From contig JAICRA010000015.1 of NCBI GenBank assembly GCA_025937615.1, positions 1 to 11,013 on the forward strand: 11,013 nt of DNA, in the 5' to 3' direction. The stretch's first letter is position 1. Each line of letters begins with the position of its first letter. A program made the translations under genes and the position numbers. Shown piece after piece: positions 7,616 through 11,013 of this stretch. The notes below the pieces were generated by a model. The model worked only from the letters and a program-made list of their open reading frames with translations. It searched no databases and was not told where the DNA came from. The DNA comes from Thermomicrobiales bacterium. GTDB taxonomy: Bacteria; Chloroflexota; Chloroflexia; Thermomicrobiales; UBA6265.

Positions 7616-7687
7616 TTGTCACGACAACGAAACTTTCGAAAGGCATACCGCCTGCTGGCCATCCATGGGTACCAGTTTCGTTCGAAC
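7616..7687. promoter_or_regulatory. Cluster of operator-like dyads upstream of the regulator promoter
   Basis: Four perfect inverted repeats occur within 72 bp. TTGTC-AC-GACAA is at 7616-7627, CTTTCGAAAG at 7633-7642 and GTTCGAAC at 7680-7687. In addition, AACGAAACT (7626-7634) is the exact reverse complement of AGTTTCGTT (7674-7682), with 39 bp between the copies. The cluster ends 14 bp before the -35 box, a position suited to regulator binding. Short palindromes can arise by chance, but this density is unusual in the window. Confidence 0.45.
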
Positions 7688-7700
7688 CAACGGCGCGCTG

Positions 7701-7729
7701 TTGACCCTCTGCTATGCTGAGCGTACACT
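7701..7729 (+). promoter_or_regulatory. Sigma70-type promoter for the helix-turn-helix gene
   Basis: The -35 element TTGACC (7701-7706) and the -10 element TACACT (7724-7729) are separated by exactly 17 bp, close to the housekeeping consensus. Transcription would start near 7736, giving a leader of about 58 nt before the GTG at 7794. This is the clearest promoter in the window. Confidence 0.6.
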
Positions 7730-7781
7730 CTGACCGTACTCGCGCATCCTTCGCCGATGAGCCGGTTTTGCCGCACGGATG

Positions 7782-7788
7782 AAAGGAG
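7782..7788 (+). promoter_or_regulatory. Ribosome binding site deciding the GTG start at 7794
   Basis: AAAGGAG is a near-perfect Shine-Dalgarno, 5 nt before the GTG at 7794. The alternative ATG at 7779 overlaps it from upstream, which makes that ATG unlikely as the main start. Confidence 0.65.
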
Positions 7789-7793
7789 AACCC

Positions 7794-8324
7794 GTGGACT
7801 CAGGGTTGCCGGACTACCAAGCGGCGATCGACGATGCGCTCCAGCTCGTCTACAGCCAACACCATCGTCTTATAAGCCAATTGCACCCCGAGTCCTTTCG
7901 GGAATTGACCCTGAGCGATCTTCAGGGCGGGCCCCTTGGGCGTGACCTTCAGCGGCTTGCGGCGCTGGCCCGGGGTGAAGCCCGCGAGTCAAAAGACCTC
8001 GTCCTCTCCGCCATTGACGCTGTTCTCCAGGTGCTCTTTTGGCCGGCGGCTGCCGAGGATTACACCGTGCCCCGGTCATTCTGGGACACAGATCTGGGTC
8101 GCATGCTCGCGCTCGCAAAGTACCGCGCCTACGATCCAACAGAGTTGGTCAGTATCGGCAGCGCCGCACAACAGCTCGGCGTAACGCGTCCCACGATCTA
8201 CCGCTGGATGGATGACCGGACACTTAATTACGTACGGGACGACATGAGCGGCCGGACCTTCGTAGTGCGCCGCGACATAGATAATCTGAAGCGAGTCGCG
8301 GCCGAGCTCTCCGCCCAGGGCTAG
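7794..8324 (+). CDS. Probable DNA-binding protein with C-terminal excisionase/MerR-like helix-turn-helix
   Basis: 176 residues. The C-terminal part (about 119-168) reads as an excisionase-family winged helix: SIGSAAQQLGVTRPTIYRWM forms the helix-turn-helix, then NYVRDDMSGRTFVVRRDIDNL forms the wing and final helix. The N-terminal ~118 residues are mostly helical and polar, contain the tryptophans FW at 82-83 and 97, and match no family I recognise; they may bind a ligand or mediate oligomer formation. I chose the GTG at 7794 because AAAGGAG ends 5 nt upstream. The ATG at 7779 would place that ribosome site inside the coding region. It has its own promoter and a dyad-rich upstream region, so autoregulation is plausible. 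No phage or integrase gene is nearby, so it is more likely a regulator than a phage excisionase. Its TAG stop overlaps the alr stop on the other strand. Confidence 0.82.
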   Translation: MDSGLPDYQAAIDDALQLVYSQHHRLISQLHPESFRELTLSDLQGGPLGRDLQRLAALARGEARESKDLVLSAIDAVLQVLFWPAAAEDYTVPRSFWDTDLGRMLALAKYRAYDPTELVSIGSAAQQLGVTRPTIYRWMDDRTLNYVRDDMSGRTFVVRRDIDNLKRVAAELSAQG

Positions 8325-9553
8325 ACCTGCGTCTGGACCGAGTTCGACCGGATCCAGTTCGCGGCGTCGCCGCCGACTCGCGCAGCGACCGGCTTTCCGT
8401 CGCGCAAGAATACCCGCGGCACCCGTTCCCGAATTCCCACGATCACCTCATAGGCATTGGTACCCATCAGGTCGGCCATTTCCTCGATCGAGGGGGCTCC
8501 CGACTGAGGGTCTCCGCCCATAATCGTGACGGCATCGCCAAGCGCAGGTTGGGCTCCTTCGGGCACGGCGACGACGATTTGATCCATTGAAACCCGGCCG
8601 ATCACGGTTGCACGCCGGCCGTCGATGCCTACCCAGGCGCGTCCGGACAGCGCGCGCCGATAGCCATCGGCATAGCCAATCGGCACCAATGCTCCTCGCA
8701 TCGGCGCATTAACGCGATATGTCCGGTTGTAGCCGACGGTGTCTCCCGGTGCTAAGTTAATCAGGCGAGTTATCCGGCTCTCAACGCGGATTCCGGCACC
8801 CATACCGGGCAGCAGCCGCACCGCCAGAGAAGGCGCTACGCCGTACAGCGCGATTCCGGCCCGGGCAATCGCGTACTCGGTTCCACGCCCGGTAAGAATG
8901 CCGGCGCTGTTGGCCGCATGGAGCGGCGGCAGCCGCACGCCGGCTTCTCGCACGGCGTGAACCACCTGCTCGAACACCTCAATCTGCGCGTCGGTAAACG
9001 GCTCGTCTGGCTCGTCCGCGGAGGCGAAGTGAGTGAAGATGCTGGCAAAGCGAAGATATGGGTCACTCGCTATCCGGGTCGCAAGCGCTATCGCCTCTGA
9101 TGCGGTAGCGCCGTAGCGTCGCAGACCGGTATCGACCTTAAGATGAACCGGGACCGGCGACTCAGAGCCAACTGCCCGGGCCGCTTGCTGCACCGAGTCC
9201 AGCAGCCACGCGCTACCGACTGTAATCTCGAGGTCGGCCTCGCAAGCAGTCAACGCTTCGCTCGCGTCGACCGAACCGAGCAGTACGATCGGCGCATTGA
9301 CGCCGCGCGCTCTTAGAGCTTGTCCCTCGCCGATAGTCGCCACCCCAAGCAATGTTGCCCCGGCCTCGAGCGCGGCACCCGCGATCAACGGCGCACCATG
9401 CCCGTACCCGTCGGCCTTGACGACGGCCATGAGTTGGGTCGACACGGGAAGCGCCGAGCGGAGCGCGCGTACATTGCCCTCGATCGCATCGAGGTCGACC
9501 ACGGCTCGCGTGGCACGAATCCCGTCCATATCAATCTTGGAAGGAGGTGCCAC
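8321..9553 (-). CDS. alr: Alanine racemase
   Basis: 410 residues, slightly longer than the usual 360-390. It makes D-alanine from L-alanine for peptidoglycan, using pyridoxal phosphate in the cytosol. The PLP lysine is K46 in AVVKADGYGHG. The second catalytic base is Y275 in VGYNRTY. KVDTGLRRYG (139-148) places the substrate-site arginine at R146, and ARAGIALYG (230-238) holds the arginine that contacts the PLP ring nitrogen. The C-terminal beta domain shows PIGYADGYRR and VSMDQ (321-325). All key residues are present, so the enzyme should be active. The GTG at 9553 has GAGGA 5 nt upstream; an ATG eight codons later lacks a site. The gene begins 17 nt after the CBS-protein stop, and nnrD lies upstream in the same direction. 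An nnrD-alr association is common in bacteria. Its stop overlaps that of the convergent helix-turn-helix gene. Confidence 0.96.
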   Translation of the reverse strand: MAPPSKIDMDGIRATRAVVDLDAIEGNVRALRSALPVSTQLMAVVKADGYGHGAPLIAGAALEAGATLLGVATIGEGQALRARGVNAPIVLLGSVDASEALTACEADLEITVGSAWLLDSVQQAARAVGSESPVPVHLKVDTGLRRYGATASEAIALATRIASDPYLRFASIFTHFASADEPDEPFTDAQIEVFEQVVHAVREAGVRLPPLHAANSAGILTGRGTEYAIARAGIALYGVAPSLAVRLLPGMGAGIRVESRITRLINLAPGDTVGYNRTYRVNAPMRGALVPIGYADGYRRALSGRAWVGIDGRRATVIGRVSMDQIVVAVPEGAQPALGDAVTIMGGDPQSGAPSIEEMADLMGTNAYEVIVGIRERVPRVFLRDGKPVAARVGGDAANWIRSNSVQTQV

Positions 9554-9570
9554 CGGGGTCCTCGTGGCAG

Positions 9571-10074
9571 TTAGCTCCCGCCGGTTTCTCGTGGCGCAGA
9601 GACGGTCTCCAATTGAGCGATCAGCTCGACGAGTCCACTTCGCGTAGCGAGACCGACGATCTGTCGGGCGTCGTCGACGACCGGTACGGGGTTGACGCGC
9701 TGCTGGAGCATGAGTGTGGCGAGCTCGGCCACTGTCGCGGAGTCCCGAATGCTTATGACCGGCGAGGTCATCAACTCCTCCGCTGTGGTGGCCACCACCC
9801 GACGCAGCTCTTCTTCAAACGGTGTTCCGGCATCCGCGACAATCACCGCGTCCAAGAATGTAGCGATTGACGGCACGTCGACGGCAGCCTCGCGTTGAAT
9901 CAGATCGGCCTCGGTAACGATCCCGACCAGCTCCCCTTCAGCGATCACGGGAAGACCGGGGACGCGATGCTCGACCATCAACCTCGCCAATTCAGCGATT
10001 GGGGTCGTGGGCGATGCGGTCGGCACCTCATTCCGCATCACATCCCTGACGGAGGGTTCCGCTCCCGACACCAT
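9571..10074 (-). CDS. Two-CBS-domain protein
   Basis: 167 residues made almost entirely of a tandem CBS (Bateman) module. CBS1 is about 8-60 (VRDVM, TTPIAELARLMVEHRVPGLP, ELVGIVTEADL) and CBS2 about 97-153 (AEELMTSPVISIRDSATVAE, QRVNPVPVVDDARQIVGLAT). The pattern of DVM/ELM start, hydrophobic core and GIVT or GLAT end is the classical one. Such modules bind adenosine-type ligands (AMP, ATP, NAD, SAM) and usually sense energy or redox state; the ligand here cannot be read. I chose the ATG at 10074 because it lies 1 nt after the nnrD stop (TAGGATG) with GGGAG 6 nt upstream. The longer open frame reaching 10185 would run over the end of nnrD. The tight fit indicates translational coupling with nnrD. 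There is no attached enzyme or DNA-binding domain. Confidence 0.92.
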   Translation of the reverse strand: MVSGAEPSVRDVMRNEVPTASPTTPIAELARLMVEHRVPGLPVIAEGELVGIVTEADLIQREAAVDVPSIATFLDAVIVADAGTPFEEELRRVVATTAEELMTSPVISIRDSATVAELATLMLQQRVNPVPVVDDARQIVGLATRSGLVELIAQLETVSAPRETGGS

Positions 10075-10075
10075 C

Positions 10076-11013
10076 CTAGGCTCCCAATTCTTCGAGCGTG
10101 CGAAGCTCCGCGGCGATAGCCTTGGGCAAGTCTCCGGCAACGACCCCAAGTGTTCCGTACTCCGCCGACGTCCGCTCGGCCGCACGACACCCGACGTAGA
10201 CTGCTAGAGCTGCGGCGTCCGGGCCACTGAGTCCTTGTGCCAGCAACGCACCGATCGAACCACTGAGAACGTCGCCGCTACCTGCTGTCGCGAGCGATGG
10301 CGGGGCGTCGACGGCGCGAACGGCTCCATCTGGGCTGGCAATTACGGTCCGTCCGCCCTTCAGGACCACCGTCTGCTTCCATCGCACCGCCGCCTCTCCC
10401 GCGATGACTTCCGGATCGGCCACTATCTCATCGACATCGACACCGACGAGTCGAGACATCTCACCCGCATGCGGGGTGAGGACCATGATTCCGGCCGTCA
10501 CGTGCTCCCACCACCTGTCTTGCTGGGCGAGCCAGTTGAGGGCGTCGGCATCGACGACGACCGGCTTCCCGGCCGCCGCAATGGTCCCCTCGATGCCCGC
10601 GCCATCCGACCCTAACGGCGTCGTTCCAAAACCTATGCTGCCGCGAACCCTGGTAAAACCGAAGAGTGTCCCAAGCAGCGCTGCGGTTGCCGCATCATCG
10701 CCGAGCCCTGGCCCGACAACCATCGCTGCCGATCGTTCCAACCGCTCGCCGATGACTTCGGCCGCTCGGGTCGCTACCGAGTTGCTCTCCCCATCCGGCA
10801 AGATGACGACCGTGACTTCGGGAACGAGACCGACCACTACCGGCGCGATCGACCGTGGTAACGCGGCCGAAATGATTCCCGCGCCGGACCGTCTCGCTCC
10901 GGCACAGCAAAGCGCCGCGGCGCCGGCAAATAGCGGCGACCCGGCCACGATGACTATGCCCCCAACGCTCCATTTATGTGCACCCGCCCGGCGGCGGGGG
11001 AGAACCGACGCAG
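10076..11013 (-). CDS. nnrD: ADP/ATP-dependent NAD(P)H-hydrate dehydratase (5' end off window)
   Basis: The frame is open to the right edge, and about 311 codons are visible. The ORF that begins at a GTG at 10948 is internal: upstream codons read LPRRRAGAHKWSVGGIVIVAG, the conserved opening of the NnrD (YjeF C-terminal, ribokinase-like) domain. Further blocks are GPGLG, VVDADALNWLA, LTPHAGEMSRL, VLKGGRTVIASPDG and ATAGSGDVLSG, with the catalytic Asp in GSGD (most relatives have GTGD). The enzyme repairs hydrated NADH/NADPH, using ADP or ATP. In many bacteria an NAD(P)HX epimerase domain (NnrE) is fused in front; the missing 5' end cannot show whether that is so here. It is the first visible gene of an nnrD-CBS-alr run. 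Confidence 0.93.
   Translation of the reverse strand, partial: ASVLPRRRAGAHKWSVGGIVIVAGSPLFAGAAALCCAGARRSGAGIISAALPRSIAPVVVGLVPEVTVVILPDGESNSVATRAAEVIGERLERSAAMVVGPGLGDDAATAALLGTLFGFTRVRGSIGFGTTPLGSDGAGIEGTIAAAGKPVVVDADALNWLAQQDRWWEHVTAGIMVLTPHAGEMSRLVGVDVDEIVADPEVIAGEAAVRWKQTVVLKGGRTVIASPDGAVRAVDAPPSLATAGSGDVLSGSIGALLAQGLSGPDAAALAVYVGCRAAERTSAEYGTLGVVAGDLPKAIAAELRTLEELGA
10080..10084 (-). promoter_or_regulatory. Ribosome binding site for the CBS protein inside the nnrD end
   Basis: On the - strand GGGAG lies 6 nt before the ATG at 10074 and overlaps the last codons of nnrD (TTGGGAGCCTAGGATG). It decides the start of the CBS gene and fits translational coupling, because ribosomes terminating at TAG (10078-10076) pass directly over the new start. 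Confidence 0.6.

Larger units (their letters stand above)
7497..7793 (+). other. Intergenic region with dyads and a promoter; no convincing gene
   Basis: This gap of about 300 bases separates the four-helix protein gene from the helix-turn-helix gene. A 60-codon open frame (7551-7733) has a composition unlike its neighbours and no ribosome site, so I do not call it. The right half holds several short perfect dyads (7616-7687) and then a good promoter (7701-7729). A 6-bp inverted repeat, CGGTCG/CGACCG (7487-7492 and 7515-7520), spans the preceding stop codon but has no T-tract, so no terminator is claimed. Confidence 0.6.

Noticed and set aside
7551..7733. 60-codon + strand open frame in the intergenic region
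   Set aside because: No ribosome site, no helix or domain pattern, and it overlaps the promoter of the next gene.
7794..8324. Phage excisionase / integrated element
   Set aside because: The helix-turn-helix resembles excisionases, but no integrase, repeat-bounded att site or phage gene occurs nearby.
10075..10185. 37-residue N-terminal extension of the CBS protein
   Set aside because: It would overlap nnrD in a different frame and is Arg/Ser-rich; the ATG at 10074 has an ideal ribosome site and abuts the nnrD stop.

Overview
The window (about 62% G+C by eye) is a compact chromosomal stretch of mostly housekeeping genes. No mobile element, rRNA, tRNA or CRISPR array was seen. The gene set and wording of the proteins (UPF0182 giant membrane protein, HemW, a FolC with TSPY and TEKL motifs, a YycJ/WalJ-type metallo-hydrolase, and an NnrD - CBS - alanine racemase run) suggest a high-GC Chloroflexota bacterium, perhaps related to Thermomicrobia/Sphaerobacter. 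That placement is inference from family resemblance, not a search. Seven of the nine starts I prefer are GTG or TTG.

Layout. (1) Bases 1-3022, + strand: the 3' end of a cupin gene, then hemW (heme chaperone, radical SAM) 7 nt later, then folC 2 nt after hemW. This is one tight operon. (2) Bases 2909-6050, - strand: UPF0182 (7 membrane helices plus a large extracytoplasmic domain), followed after about 100 nt by a 66-residue two-helix membrane protein whose 3' end lies antisense to the last 114 bp of folC. (3) A divergent intergenic region (about 6051-6213) holds an 18-bp perfect dyad and leads into a + strand pair: a WalJ/YycJ-like metallo-beta-lactamase-fold hydrolase and a 122-residue four-helix membrane protein. 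(4) Bases 7497-7793 are non-coding. They hold a cluster of dyads and a near-consensus sigma70-type promoter for a 176-residue protein with a C-terminal excisionase/MerR-like helix-turn-helix. (5) Bases 8321-11013, - strand: an operon reading nnrD (NAD(P)H-hydrate dehydratase, 5' end off the window), a two-CBS-domain protein (1 nt after the nnrD stop) and alr (17 nt after the CBS stop). alr runs tail-to-tail into the helix-turn-helix gene, and the two share one CTAG as stop codons.

The genes fall into cofactor and one-carbon metabolism (HemW, FolC, NnrD), the cell wall (Alr, perhaps the WalJ-like protein), uncharacterised membrane proteins (UPF0182 and two small ones) and one probable DNA-binding regulator. 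I did not find a clearly new multi-gene system. The points worth a second look are the overlapping gene ends, the coupled starts, the dyad-rich promoter region and the unannotated small membrane proteins.
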